Positions 47,284-61,700 of a DNA stretch of 64,000 nt are shown here, in pieces. Under the pieces are notes generated by a model. The model saw only the letters and a list, made by a program, of their open reading frames with translations, had not been told where the DNA came from and ran no database searches. The position numbers and the translations under genes were made by a program. The stretch spans positions 18,047,001 through 18,111,000 of the forward strand of contig OY987265.1 of the NCBI GenBank assembly GCA_963920665.1, written 5' to 3'. Position 1 is the stretch's first letter. Every line of letters begins with the position of its first letter. This DNA comes from Straminergon stramineum (taxonomy: Eukaryota > Streptophyta > Bryopsida > Hypnales > Calliergonaceae).

Positions 47284-50200
47284 GTTAGAGCGAAAGTCCC
47301 TTTGGGCGTGTAGATGTGTCGTTGCACACTTGTACAAATATGATGGATTTATTTTCCTTTAGGGATTGTTAATTTAACTTGGAATTCTGTTTAATTTAAC
47401 GCCTTAGGACCTGATTTCTTTCTTGAATTTTTGCATATTTTTGCTTATATAGATCTTTATAAATACATATTATTTACCTTAATTTCATCAAATTCATCAA
47501 ACAAAAAGTGTGTGTTTTTCAATGTCAAGCATTGGTTTGGATGAATGACAAGTTTTATGATGAAAAAACTAAAAGCCTTGGAATCTTTCTATTCCATGTC
47601 AACAGTTAGGATGTTGTGCTAAAGGTTTAAAGATGAAAAAAACTACATATTGGCTTTTTATTTTTAAACATTAAAATTTTCTTATCAAAATATAAACTCC
47701 ATATATGTGTGTTCAAAATGTTTTAATATATTAGATTAATATATATTGTATTCTTCTCTCAATCTTATAGATTGTTTTTTTTTCATATAGATTGTATTTA
47801 TTACAATATGGGCAAGTAAAATGGGTATTTCAAAACCATACATCTCATATCTTAGACAATGAAAATAGTTTAGACCTATCACTATAGTTTTTCTCTTAAA
47901 ATGATTTAATTTTTTTTATCAATAGGTGTATTAGTCATTTCTACAATAATTTGAAAAGATATTTACTAACTATATTTTGGTCTTAGCATCCTTCGACAAA
48001 TCTATAATGAATAGAGCATCCATTTCACTTGAATTTTTAGCTTTAATATGATAGTAAATTTTTGATTTGCATGTTTGATGAGAAATTGTTTTTCTTACAT
48101 TGTCACAATTGATGTGTTATAATACAACCTTTGTTTCTAAAAAAACAACTGGTGTTTCCTTTGTAAAATGCAAAAGAAAAATGGGCCTTTTAAAAAATAG
48201 GAGTAAATAAAAATGGAGTATGGAATCAACACCTAATTATGATAATTCTTTAAAACTGATCCCTACTAATTCTCCTTTAAAATAGACAACCTCTATTTAT
48301 GAAAATCTAAGGTTGACAGGTTGTGAGGTTGTAATGAGTATACACATTTTCAAAGCTTTGAAAATTCAAAATTTCTTTATACAATGTTCCAAAAAAGCAT
48401 TCTAAAAGAATCTAGAATCTCCTTTTCACTATCAACAAGATTCCACAAAAAAATTCAACATAGTAATGGGAATCATATTGAGTTGCTTGTTTAGACAAAT
48501 GAAAGAATAAGTGCCTTAATTTATAGAAATTGGATGGAGGCTCTTGAACTAATGAGAATAAACTTTGTGTTTGATTGTGCCCTCTTCCAATTATAATCCT
48601 TCTCTACACAAGTACACATGTCCAAGATATTTGGGTTGACATCATGGGCCATTGATTGAAGATTTGAGATAGGGGAGAAAATTGAGAAATGGTCATTTAT
48701 GGATATGTCTATTTTACATGTGAAGAATTTTGAATAAATCATATGCAAAAAGTGATTTAGTACAAACTAGAGTATTATTTGGTATGTCCATACTTACTAG
48801 GGATTTGTTGTTCTATGTGCTACTAGTGACACTTGGCTACAAGTTTCTAGGCCCCATTTTCAACTCCAAAGACTTTGGTGATGGTCATCTTTAAATAGAT
48901 TCCAATCTTGAAAGTATAGTCAGTAGTATTGACTTTGAGGAGCACTCCAAATTTCCCTTTATTAATGTAGTTTTGCATGTCTTATGCGCATTCATCATAT
49001 AGACAATGTAATCTACCAATTATCCGAAATGCCTATTCATATGATTTCAAGTACAAGGTTTAGGAAAAAAACAGATCGTCTATAAAAATCCTCATAAATC
49101 AATTATATTTTAGAATTCAAACATACATTGGAGTTTTGGTAAAACATATCTTCTACCGGAGAGGCTTGATTTCCAACTCTAGAAATATATTTTGAAAATA
49201 TTGTTTAGATTTATGTAGAGTCTTATGTAAATCCTTAAGAGGAAATGTCAAATCCATATAGTGTATTTTCGTAGTTTATGTTCCTTCCTCTTGATTTGAA
49301 ATTTTTCCATGAAAATCGGCCTTCTCTTACATTTGAGTGTAGCTAATGAATTGAATCTTATCAAGTTTAGTTTGACTCCAATTTTAAATTTTAGAAAATT
49401 TATAAAATGAAATGCTTTATAGCAATATGAACTGTCTTCAAGCCAACAACCATAGAGTTCTAATTTTCTAATTTTAGAATGACACGGTACAAAAATTTGC
49501 ACCATAATATTCTACACTATAATATAAATCTAAGGAGAATATTTAGACTTTTTGAGCATATATTGCATTTTATACAAATGGTTTCACTTTACATTCAGAA
49601 ATTCACATTAATTTCAAATTTTCACAAAAAAATTAGAATTTTTATGACTAATTGATGATATGTCATCAAATCTTTGAAAACTATATATAAAAATCATATT
49701 CATAGATAGTTGCAAGATGAAGTTTAGAAAAAAAAATAGTTATAGGCTTGTTCTTTCTATTGATATGCATGTCTTAGCAACTCTAAACTTATTGGTTGGA
49801 CTTTGAAGGTGTGTGTTGACTACTAGTTGGCATTGAATCCTACATTTGTCGAAACAAAAACTCCAAAGATCTAGACTCCATAGTTGGAAATTCATTTTTC
49901 CAAATTGTTATATAATTTTTTTAATTCCTATTTTAAATAGAATTACAAGTGAATAGCCAAAGAACATCAATGAAAACCAATATCCAATAGAAATCTAATG
50001 CTTTCTAAGCTCCAATATCCATGTGAAAATTCCCATTGCCAAGATTTCTCAACTCAAAAATGAGGCACTCCCAAACCTTCAATTAGATGTCATTGGTAGC
50101 ACAAAGAGTAATGGAGCTCTAGAACAAGGTATGAAAAGACTTATGATTGACTATATACCAATATTACTCCTTTTGGGGTTTAGTTGTCATTCGAAAGTAA

Positions 50201-52231
50201 TAGGTTGAATGCATGGTACCAACTTTTGTGTCCCAATATGCCAAATGGGAAATTTTGAGATTTTAGAAAAGTCATGGACACATATTGAAGAATGAAGATT
50301 AATCTTGGTGTAAGATTCATATTAGGTGGTCTTGAAATGTGAGTATTGCATTGTCATCATTGAAATTTTCATAAAATGGTAATTATGTTCTTACAAATAC
50401 ACATGATTCTTTGAAAATATTACATAATTTGATTGGAAAAGTAAACCTCAAATTTCAAGAAATTATGAATTCATAAGTTTTTCATGTGTTCAAATTTTGA
50501 AAAAGTAAAACAACCTTGAAAAAAATAAAATTTGGTGTGTTTTAATTTTCAAAATTAGATAGTTATATATTTATAGTTTATGTTTATTTTTATTTATTCT
50601 CTCATTTTAAAACCTTTTTTTTGGAATTATTTCGTATTTTTTCTTAAAACAATATTTATTAGAAGAGAATATGTATGAAATTTTAAAATTCAGAATTAAA
50701 TATGTACAATTTTAACAATTTAATTCAAGGTAGAAATTAGTCAAACTAATATTAAAATTAGAGATTTGAAATTCAAAATCTTCATAATGGATCAATTTTG
50801 ATGAGTTAGAATTTTATTTTGTGGTTGACAAATAATTGAAACATTTACATGGCTTTTCTTATTTCTCATTGCAATAATGTTGTATATTTTTTAAGTGATT
50901 TTAAAACTTGTGTTTTCAACATATGCGCACACTATACTCAAAGGACACTAGCTTGTATGGAATCTTTGTTCAAGAGGTGGTCGATTGTGCCATGCATTTG
51001 CCCAAAATTATGTTGCTTCAAAGTTTTAGGGTTTTATTGTTTTAAGATTTACATTTAAGCTAGGAGATTGGGTATATGTTCATGACTGATGTTGGACTAC
51101 TATAGGCCAAGTTTAGGTCAAGCATGTCTTTGTACCAAGTGAGAAGACTCAATTGTTTGAACTATGTGTGCCATTGATTGCTTCACTAAGATTGTCTTTT
51201 TCATGAAGTGATGTACTTTACTTTAGAATGTCATGTTACCTATTTTGCACATTTTGATTTTTATAGATTTATAAACTATTGTAAACTATGATCAATCATT
51301 TGCAAAAAAATGTGGTTGAGATTTTGGTTGTATTTTTTTTTTTCAACAAACAACAAAAGTTTTTCTAATAGTGTCTTTGGATTTTTCTTAAGGTACCAAA
51401 TACTAAACCATTGCCCACATTGAAGTGAAGCTATAGAGATCAACCAGAAGAATAAAAATTCACCAAGCCACAATGCATTCCATTATCTAAGCACCAATAC
51501 TTTGAAAGATAAATTTGTTGTTGGAGCAACCACAAATACCATCTTCAATTTTGCAATGTACAATTTTAGCTTGTCAATACGATTACCCAATTGCTTTAGA
51601 GTTTAGGCAATAAACACATGTATTATATGCTACTTAATAGCATTGTGACATTAATGTGATCCATATTGAAGCCCAACAATTCAATTTAACTACTCTATTC
51701 AACACTTTCCAATGTGAAGATCCTTCAATTCCATCTACAATTCTTTAACTGTTCTTAGAAATGGAAGTTGCATCTCCAACATGCCCTTTAATTTCTCTAC
51801 TAAAATTAACTTATTCAAGGAGAATCTATCACAATGAGAATTCACAACATGAAATTTTCCAAGAAATTCTATCCTTGTAAAATGTCATATGGTCATACCC
51901 TAAATTTGACCTACACTTGACCTAAATTTAACCTAAGTTTTTTGTTCTATGATCTCTTTTAAACTCATTGAATTGAAAAGAGAAAAATCTGAAATTTATT
52001 TCTAAAATACAATCCATAAGATCAATTACGCAAACCCATTTTTTGTGTAAGCTTCATCTCATCATGTTTGTTGAGGCTTCATTCCATCATCCTAGTCATG
52101 AATTCAATTTTAGTATGGCATGAAAGCCACCCCATAATCACAAAGTGAACCCTCTATATGTCAATACAAAAATCCCAAAAGTCACTTAAAAAAAATCAAC
52201 TAACTACTTTTAACTTGAAGGTTGTCACTGG
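47284..52231. other. AT-rich intergenic DNA, no gene seen
   Basis: The first 80 bases are probably the 3' untranslated region of the CASP-like gene. Beyond that, almost 5 kb of AT-rich sequence has no open frame with recognisable similarity and no clear terminal repeats. Confidence 0.55.
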
Positions 52232-52234
52232 ATT

Positions 52235-53988
52235 CACTAGAAGAAAAAATTGTACACCACAACCGGGTGACTAGCTAACATGTGACTAAATGTCCTATAC
52301 AACTATCATGCAAATGTAATCCTCTCTATTTGCAACAAATTGGAAGGGTGTGTAGTTGTAGTCGCGAAGTAGTTGTAGAACGAAGTGTAGGATTATGGGA
52401 CTATAATGAAGTAGTCATTTAGAGTCAACACGAGGTATTCTACATTTAATATTCATCATAGTAGTCGATGTGGACAACTCTACATTTCAAAGGAGTCCAC
52501 TTTGTCATCACTCTAGTTGCATAGTACTTAATTTTGACTACAAATTGACTAGAAAACTAGGGTTCCACTACACAACAACTACAATGCAACTAGAAATGAA
52601 TTGAAAGACAACTACAAAATGAGTATAATTAGATTGGATTGCAACTAGAAGATGACTAGAAAAGACTACAATGTGACTAGAAAACAACTACACTATGAGA
52701 AAAAGACAAACTAGAAATGAAAATGGCTAGAAAACTATTAGAAATACAAACGACTACACTATGACTTAGAATTGGCTACAGAACCACTAAAATTTGACTA
52801 GAATCCAACTACAAAATACCTGTAGCCACAAACAAGTCGTTTCCTAGTTGTTTTGTCATCATTTAGAACTTAGTTGTTCTCTAGTTGTTTCTTAGTCATT
52901 TCCTAGTCATCCCTATAGTCATTTTCTAATTGTCCTATAATTATTAATAGTCCCATATCAATCATCAAGAGTACTATTAGGTTGGGCATATAAAACTTGT
53001 AATTTGTTATACTCTTATGTAATGAATTCTGTTAAAAGAATTCTAAAAAATCTACAATTTGTAGATTTCTATAGTTTGTAGACTTTTATATTTTGTAAAT
53101 TTCAAAATCTACAAATTCTACAAATTACAAACTAGTCACAAATAAGTTGCTAATGAGCCACAAACAAGTTGCATATAGGTTACAAATAAGTCACAAATGA
53201 GTCACACACGAGTTGCAATGAGGTCATAGATGAGTTGTAAACAAGTCATACATTAGTCGCAAATGAGTCACTAACAAATTGCACATAAACAATACCACTT
53301 AAGTAGCCATGTCAAAAGAGTTCATCACAAAATTTCAAGTAAACTAGCACATGAGAAACTATTGTTTTTTGTTGTGCAACTAAAAATTGGCATGCGACTT
53401 GCCCACAATGACTATAGGTCTCCAAATTATCACTAGTTGCAAATGTCCAATGCACCCAAAAATCAATTGCTCTTTCACTACTAGAAAATCCAATTATTCT
53501 GTTGTTTTGGTTGCATTGATTAGGTTCACTTTTCTATTGATTTGGACAATAATTTGTTGTTTCAACTATTAATTTGCAAGCCAATTCCTATAAGGTTGTT
53601 AACATGCTTCAAGGTGATAAATAAAGATCATGACTTTTCAAGAATTACAGTCAAGAATCCATATAGAATTTTCTCCAACAACAAGACTCCAAGTTGAATT
53701 GGGAAGTGATAGTTGCATGTTGAATGGTCCCCAAATGAAGTTAATTAGATTAATTAAAGTTGCCTATGCACAGAAATTGTGAATTTCATTCAAATGGCGA
53801 TATTATTGTAAAATGGTACAACATTCTATTAAAATGGCATTGAATATGTTAGAAATTGCACAACATTCCAATAAAATGGCATGGAATATGTTAGGAATGG
53901 CAAAATAATACTACCATTTTAATGAAGTTCACCATAAAAGCAAATAAAAAAAGTTTACAAAAAAAACTATGTAGTGTTTCTTCTAGTG
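52235..53988. mobile_element. Non-autonomous CACTA-like element
   Basis: CACTAGAAGAAA starts at 52,235 and its exact inverse TTTCTTCTAGTG ends at 53,988. With three further flanking bases the perfect inverted repeat is 15 bp. CACTAnnAGAAA is the classical terminus of En/Spm-type transposons. The left half is crowded with short words such as AACTAC, ACTAGAA and GTAGTTG, as expected for subterminal transposase-binding repeats. There is no transposase. The flanking triplets are ATT and AAT, so a perfect 3-bp duplication is not seen. Confidence 0.6.
53115..53290 (+). repeat. Degenerate 12-13-bp tandem repeats in the CACTA-like element
   Basis: Units of the form ACAAATGAGTCAC, with variants such as ACAAACAAGTTGC and ACAAATAAGTCAC, recur about every 12-13 bases. 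They lie within the CACTA-like element, to the right of its subterminal words. Confidence 0.6.
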
Positions 53989-53991
53989 AAT

Positions 53992-56900
53992 GTACAATAC
54001 TAAAATATATGTTGTCTTCAACATTTTTTGAAGTTTGCATTGAAAGAAGATATGTATCCTAGATATTATTTATTTTTTCAAAATTCAAAATATTTTTGAT
54101 AGATCTTACTTAGATTCAGTACAAATCTTCTAAATTGATTTGACAAGTGTTATTCATAATCATTTTGAAAATCTTTGTACAAAAATAGAAATGAAAATAT
54201 ATCTTTCCTATAAAAATTGTAATGTCTATCAATTTTTTAGTAAGGTTATGGGAAAAATTCAAATCTATTTGTTGTGTCCTCATAGAGGTCATTAGTATTT
54301 CAACAAAAATCAATAATTATCAAAAACTTCAACATATAACTTATAAGTAAGTATCCTTAAGCCACCTAAAATGTATCATGAAAAAATAACTTCCTTGAAG
54401 TACTTCCTTAATTATTGCAAACTTCAATATGCACTTTAAAATCTCATGTACTCCGTACTACTATACAAATTGCTCAACCACCACTAACCAAGCCTACAAC
54501 CACCATGTATCTAAATTTGAGAACAATGTCATTTGATCACCAATCTAGCTAAATTCTATTAATAACAAAAACCGTGCAACCATGAGGCTCTGTCCTATTC
54601 ATAACACCAACATACTCATACAATTTATATACCTATAATAGAATAAAAATTTGAATAAAATTAAAATTTAATTTTGTTTTATTTATAATAAATAGTTTTA
54701 TACCAAGTTTCATATGTTACAATTAGTCCTCTAAATTATACATGATATATATAATATATAAGGTAGCTAAACCTATTCTTACACATTTAACCCTTTGACA
54801 CACCAATGTCCATATAGTGGACGATGAACAGATTAGAAGCCTTCTCTTGACTACATCCCATACAATTTTTCATCCATTCAAATTTTCCTTTGTTCTTGTG
54901 CTAGTTGACTACCATTTGTACGAATTGAATACCTTTTGTATCGTATGGATTTTCAAAATAAGATGTTGTAGTTTTTTTAAATGAAAAAAATGGTTTACAT
55001 CAAGTTTCATTCTTAGTTTAATCCCTAAATGTTCAACCATCCAGAAAGTGAATGATGTACAAAATCAAACATAGTTTTCTCATCCATCGTTGACTTTTTA
55101 TAGTGTGGATTTTTTAATATATATTTTATGGGAAGTTAGCTTCATACATGTGTAATCCAATTAGAAAGAGGATGATTTGTGAAATTTTTATGCCTCATTT
55201 CATGTAGTGATTCATTCAAAATTTCAAAGATTTCAGTGAAAAAGTGCTCTTAAAAAATTCAACTCATAAAATTAAGCAACGAAAAAATCTCGAAAAATCA
55301 CAACACTTAGAGTATTACATTTCAACCAATCACAACAAATTCCATGTACAAATTGTCACTATCTTATTTGTAATCAAATTATAAAAGAATTTTGAATTTC
55401 AAGTTTCAAATTTTATACAAAAATCTTGGTGACAACAATTATAGATCTAACCATATGGATAGAATCTGAATTTCATAATGTACAACTTCTATTAATACAA
55501 CAAGTTCAAAATATCCCTCTTAGTTACATTTTACAAGACATCTTTGAAATTCTCCAAATTTGGAGAAGGGTGAAGGCATTTAGGAGTTAAAAAGTGAGAC
55601 CTTAACAATGATTTTCTAAAATAAGTAAAATCAAATAATGAAAATTATACCATCTCAAAGTGCACATTATTCCAAATTTTTTATAAATATTTTTAATAAA
55701 AAATTGTTCATTTGGACTTTTAATTGAATTTCAAAAGATAACCTTGCAAAATTAATTTAAAACTATGAATAAATTTTTGATAAATCCAACTGTACAAATG
55801 TGATCTACAAATTGAGATTGACAACTTTTCTTTGTATATCTACATTTTTGTGATTCATCAAATATTTTATAACACATCTTTGAAATTGATGGTAGATTTG
55901 TTAAGGAGTTAAGACTTTGAGGAGCTATAAACTATTCATTTGATCATCTTTTTGTACAATATTTGAGTTGTAATGGAGGTTGGTAAATCGGCTTTGATAG
56001 ATATCCAATTTATGGATCTCCAAAATACAAATTTTTTCACAAATTGTACAAATATACAAATATACCTGCAAATGTCCAACATGAAAGAGTTAGTTTGAGA
56101 AAATAGGATGAAAAAAGTATCTTGAACCATAACTCAATTAAGACCTAAAAAATGTACACATGACCCACTAAGCAACAAAATGCTCCCAAAATTGAACTGT
56201 GTCTAGATGAAAATTCACAATGACCAAGCTATCGTCATCAAGTATAAGGTGATATCAAGCTTAGCAAAATACAATCAAACAATCATGAGAATAATTTTCA
56301 ATTGTGTGGATTGTTTACCTCCTCTTGATTTGAACCTTTGACAACTAGCAATATCCACTAACTCCATGTTTGTAGGTATAATCTTCTAAGATCAAGTATG
56401 AGACCTTAAAATAAAATAGAGGATTAGTGTAAATAATAGCAATTGATGGCTTTCCAATACTAGAGATGAAACCCTAAAGGATCAAGAACTCGTGGTTTCA
56501 ATATGACAAATTCATATTGTGAATTAAATAATCATAGCATCAAAATCAAGAACTTTGCATGTGTTGGTAAAAAACAAATAAATTTGAACAAAAGGAAGTC
56601 CACATTCTACCTACTTAAAACTGCTAGAAAAAAACAAAAAACATGAGACCTAATTTAGGCTTCTTGAGTTAACCATGCTCACAAACAAAACCAAAACTAG
56701 AATTTGTTTCGTAGGAATGGACACCAAAGTTCAGGCATTGAGCATTTGAGAACATTTATATTCATACTTGATAGCACAAGGTTGGGCTAGTCCTCGTTTG
56801 GGTAGTGTATAGCTTTGACGTTGGACCCTACTAACAACGTAGATCATATAACAGTACAAACCATCTCATAAGGTGATGTATACATAATTGCTAAGTGAGG

Positions 56901-57815
56901 TCAAAGAAACCATGTGCACCAATTAATCTAGGTTGTAAGCACATTGGTTGCCTTGAGTCTTCATGACATGACCAATTCAATTCATTTCATATGGCTACAA
57001 AACCTTGAATGAAAGACATGATTTATTGCCCTAAATCAACCAATAGGACTAGCAGTTTGTACCTCAAAATCGGAGTTCCGAAGAGTGTTGATGAAGCTCT
57101 TCTGCACTTGCATTGACTACGTAATCCACCACCTTTTCCAGAAAACCAAAGCTGCAAGGATAGATTGTCTTTCCATCAATTCACAAGGTACCATTCTTAG
57201 TACCCTACTCTGAGGCAAAGATTTCAAGCTCTATTTACAATCATTGATCATGAATTCAAAGCACAGTTAAGCCAGTCAAGAGTGTAAAGTAGAACATAAT
57301 TTTCTACTCAAGTTGGGGAAGAAAAACTGACCTCCACAAATCAAAAAGTTAATTATTTGAAGTAGACAATCCAAATGATTTGGGGCTTGAACCAAGTGGG
57401 ATTTTCACACCTACAAACATTGTGTGAAGTGGCAATAGTTGGATGCTTGCAATGCTTGAATTAAAAGTAGGTGTGAGGTTGAATAGAGGGCCAAAAAAAA
57501 ACAAGGATAAAGTGCAAGAATTCTACAATTCGAAACTTCCAAAGGTTGTCGCTCCTCCAACTTGTCGGACCCCTCCCGACAGGAAAACAATCTACTAAAA
57601 AAAACCTTGAAGAAAACCTTCTCATGTAAAGAAAACCTTCTCACAATGGCATCTGCGTGTCGACGACACAATGCAATGCAATGGCATTGTAGCCGCCACT
57701 CCTGTGACTTTCACCATACCCTAATCCACTTTGAGAAGAAGAGTAGAACTTGATACCCTTCATCCTTTAATACCTTCCAATACCCTCCTTCAAATTACAT
57801 GAAGTGTGAATGAAG
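53992..57815. other. AT-rich intergenic DNA, no gene seen
   Basis: No coding sequence is supported. A short direct repeat 'gaaaaccttctca' lies at 57,612-57,624 and 57,631-57,643. Confidence 0.5.
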
Positions 57816-58023
57816 ACCCCTTGACCAATCAGACCCCCCGTAGTCAAACCCCCAACCAATTGGACCCCCTAATCAATCAGACCCCCCCCTATTGGACGCG
57901 AGCAATCAAATCCCCGTCCTGTTGGATCCCTAACTAATCAGACCCCCCCAAATTGGACATCCAACAATTAAACCCCAACCAATTGGACCCCCTAACCAAT
58001 CAAACCCCCCTCTTGGATTGGAC
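57816..58023 (+). repeat. C-rich degenerate tandem repeat
   Basis: The words CAATCAGACCCCCC and CAATTGGACCCCCT alternate with short spacers across about 200 bases, giving at least eight ACCCC-type tracts in an AT-rich setting. The units are variable, with a basic period near 17 bp. The strand asymmetry (C on plus, G on minus) is marked. Confidence 0.65.
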
Positions 58024-59563
58024 CTCTAATGAAAAACTTCCAATCGTGTAGTGTAAATACGATTATAGATAGGATTTGGACTTTCACATACAAAGTCGAT
58101 GCAAAGTCATTGCCATAGTCTCTGTCCAAGGGATAGAGCCAATAAAAACATTGCATGGAACTCCAAAAGACTTCTATGAAACACAACCCTTTCTCTTACT
58201 TATCATCCAGTTTTAAGTAACCTAGAATTTCATAATAAACCAACCATCCAAAACCTGACGACGTGAAGACCACACTAAAAGCCTACCCTTTTGATTCAGA
58301 GGTGTAGGGTATCGTGACCCCCACACTCCCTTCGAAGTTCCAAATCGCACAGGGGCGGTGCAATTCATGGGATCAACTAGCTCTGTGTTCTTAAAGTTGA
58401 ATTTGAATAATCAAATGAAGGCAATTGCAAAATTGCAGCACCCGATGAGTCATCGACTACAATCCATGAGTACAGTCAGGACTGGCGTTGGGCACCCTAT
58501 TTATTCTTATATCAGTTTCCCCTAAAATGCATCAGATCTCACTACTGAAAAGTAACTGCAACATGTCAGCTGTCTACAACTACTCATCGACTTCATGTAC
58601 AGCGCTACCACTTGACAGAAGAAACCAGTTTGGTTATGATGGTGAGGGATAAATCTATCAACCCTGTGGTGTCCATGGACCAATATCAGTGTCCATTATA
58701 CATTCTGGCCAAGGCTCACCTACAGTGCAGTACAGAACAATCCTAAACAATTCCGTCAACCCCTAGTCTGTAGAAGATCTCTTGCAAAATAAATTTCCAA
58801 CTCAGGATTGTGAATCCTGCAGAAACTCCAGCCTAAACAGGGTAACTTAGGAGCACCATACAGCAGGAACACGATTAGAGGTCAGTTTGTGTAATCAGCC
58901 TGGTCAAATGAGGGATGATCCTCGTTCTCTTTTCAGGAATACGTTCCAATGAAGCGAAGTACCTAAAAAATTTATGCCTAGCAAGCTACAAACTCAGAGC
59001 ATCAAGACTCACCAATACTCAAGAACTACAGTGCCAAAATTGTGCGAGTTGTTAGCTAGACCAACATGACACTCGTGTAAAAGTAGACCTCGGTGAGAAC
59101 ACACGGTGAGTCCTGTATGAACAATCATATCCACTCTTCCAACTGTGAACCATCAGCCTATTCATACTTAACCCTGCAAGCCTTCCATCTCAGAGCTGGG
59201 TTTTGCGCCTTCCAACAAACTTCACCCTTCATCCAGGTTTCTGCACAAGTCACCTTCAGGATGCCGATCATGGTGTCTCACAAGAATCCACTGCTTAACT
59301 TCGGATTCCAAGACTGAAAAAACACCCAGATAGTTGCAGTTCGCAGGGCAAGTAACGCTCGAATTCTTCATTCGTACAGCTGAACCACCACCAGTATGTA
59401 CATCCCATGAAAGGTGACGAATTTGCCGCAATAGCGGCACCACTATCCTCAATTGCAGTTGAGGACCAGCTCTGAGGATGTAGACTGCCAGGCTAAATGC
59501 AAACTTCGCCATGCATTCGCACCAAATACTGTGTAACATCTCATCAGAATGGCAATCTTAATT
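58024..59563. other. Region downstream of the BT1 gene
   Basis: From about 58,300 the base composition is intermediate, suggesting transcribed but noncoding DNA: a long 3' untranslated region of the minus-strand BT1 gene or a separate noncoding transcript. No protein similarity is visible in any frame. Confidence 0.4.
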
Positions 59564-61700
59564 CTAAGTTTTGATCTCTTCAAGCACTTCCTTTCCCTTC
59601 TTTGTCTCCAGAACCTTCGTCTTCTCCTCCGCCACTGCCTTCTCCTGTTTCTCCTCCACCAAAACCCGTTTGCAAGCCTCGTAGCACATGAATGATATAC
59701 CCGCCGCTGGGATAATCTTAATGCAGCTGGCTCCAAGTCCACGATAAAGACCACCAGGACCTTGCTCTTTTACTATACTAGACATCGCCTGGAATACATT
59801 ACTATAAACCTGTCGCCCACCGATGTTGCCGACCTGCAAAACAAGATAGGCTATTATGTCCATAACCAGACACAGTAATTTGAGATGAAAATTGGTGTGA
59901 CAAATAAATCGTTCAAGGTACTTCAACAATCAGGCAGATAAGAGTGCAGATTCCGATCCAAAAATTTGACCAATTGTTCCTCAGAACTTCTAGCCATAAA
60001 CCTAAAAGTTCAAGGATCTAAATTCGTCCACTTGAAATTGAGAACAATCCTCATACCTGCATCTGTTTCCGCGCAACTTCTAATGGGAAAGATGCTGAAC
60101 TAGCAACAGCCCCTGCAAAGGAGCCCATCAAAAGAGTCTCCAAGTTTCCAATATCGTCCCTCTTGGCAATCCGCCTGTACGTCTTTCGCAAAGTATCATA
60201 AGTACAATAATTCATGGCTGCATAAGGTATCACTCCAATCAGGCTCGGAAGTAGGCCTCTGTAAAGCTCCATGGGACCCTCTTCCTTACAGATCTTGACA
60301 AACGCGTGCAGCAAGTTGTCATACATACCATGCTGCAAATGGAAAAATAAAGCTTAGCGAACGTTGACTGCAATATAACGTTTAGGAAATCCGGAAGTTG
60401 ACAGAAATTGTCCAATGCTTCAGCAAAAACAAGTCGTCATTTAGAAACTCATGTAGAGTGCGACGTGGTGTTACCTCAACGGTCAACCGTGTCTTCAGTA
60501 ACTCAAGAGGATACATGGTCAATGTGGAGCATACACCCGCCGTTGCCCCTGCTATTGTGGACGCCGGGACTGGAAGCCGCGACGGTTCGCCATTCTTGGG
60601 GGTTAGAAAAGTCTTTACAGTGTCATACGCAAGGAGCTGCACACACAACCGGAATTGATCAAGTCCAAACACTAATTCAACCAGGTTGACGAAGAAATTG
60701 GGCAGATATCTTTTAAGCAGGACAAAGGGAGTTGCAGACCCTGTGTCAGTGAAACGCAGGGGGTAAGCCTCAGGGAGGAAATCCTACAATGAATTTATAA
60801 ATTTAACGTAAACGGCAACTCTATCCTCTACAAGAAATACAGTAGTTGTCGACGGACTCACCTCAATGGCTTTACTCGGAGCTACTCGAAGCACATTGAC
60901 GCCATTTCCTCGGAACAGCCCTTGCCATCCATCCCTTTCCATGATCGTATTGAACATAGAGACGACCGAGGTCTTCCCGCTCGTCCCTACCATAAGATGC
61001 GTCCGAATTGTTTCTAAAGGCGCTACTGCAGTTCGCGACACAGCGCCGGCGAAAGCGCCGCTTATCAACCTCCGCAAGGAAGCATTCCCTATCTTCAACT
61101 TGAAACCCTTGAGCGTAATTTTCTTCGACTTCTTCCTCTGCTTCTCCACGTACTCCTCCTCCGTGATTAACCCTAATACCTCCCTGCACACACATTCCCC
61201 TTGTCAATCCCCGCCATCTCCTCAAAAATTCATCTCGACACAACCTCACAAGCAGCAAGCATTAGCAGAAACCTCCCCTCACTGTCACAAGGAGAAGAAA
61301 CACGAGGTCCTCGATAAATGCATCAATCTCAAAATCTCACTGACCGGAATTCAGCTTCCGTCGGGAGCAGCGTCTTGAACCCGAACTCCGACACGGGCGC
61401 CGCGGCCATGGTTGCTGCCTTGGCCACGCTCGCGGTGCCCGCACTTCTCCCCCGACGCTGCACAAGCTCCACCGTGCGCTCCGAGGTGGAACACACCAAA
61501 GCGGGCATATGCGTGGTCACGCTCTCCGCGAAGAGTTTCTGACGCGCCGGCCGCGCCTGCAACCCAGGCGTGCCGGCACGAGCGGCCGTGTACGAAGCCA
61601 GAGACTCCGTTCCGTGACCTCCCATCCAAGATGACGACGATGACGACGACGAAGACGAAGACGACGCGGTTTCCCCTCTTCCTCCGCTCTCCAACTTCAT
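59564..61700 (-). CDS. BT1: BT1-type adenine nucleotide carrier (mitochondrial carrier family)
   Basis: Five exons, 61700-61345, 61183-60862, 60636-60475, 60332-60057 and 59833-59564, join at GT-AG sites in frame to 461 residues. The three carrier signatures are visible: APLETIRTHLM (P at about 174), YPLELLKTRL (about 269) and FPLEVARKQMQ (about 363). Each stands in a repeat of two membrane helices with a GLFRG/ELYRG/GLYRG motif. The repeats and the early GAFAGAVSRT block are those of the BT1 (Brittle-1) group, which moves AMP, ADP and ATP, or ADP-glucose in cereals, across the plastid inner envelope and in some members the mitochondrial membrane. The N-terminal 118 residues are Ser/Ala/Arg-rich with a run of 12 serines, consistent with a transit peptide. 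The C-terminus is a charged K/E tail. The start is the first ATG of this frame. Confidence 0.9.
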
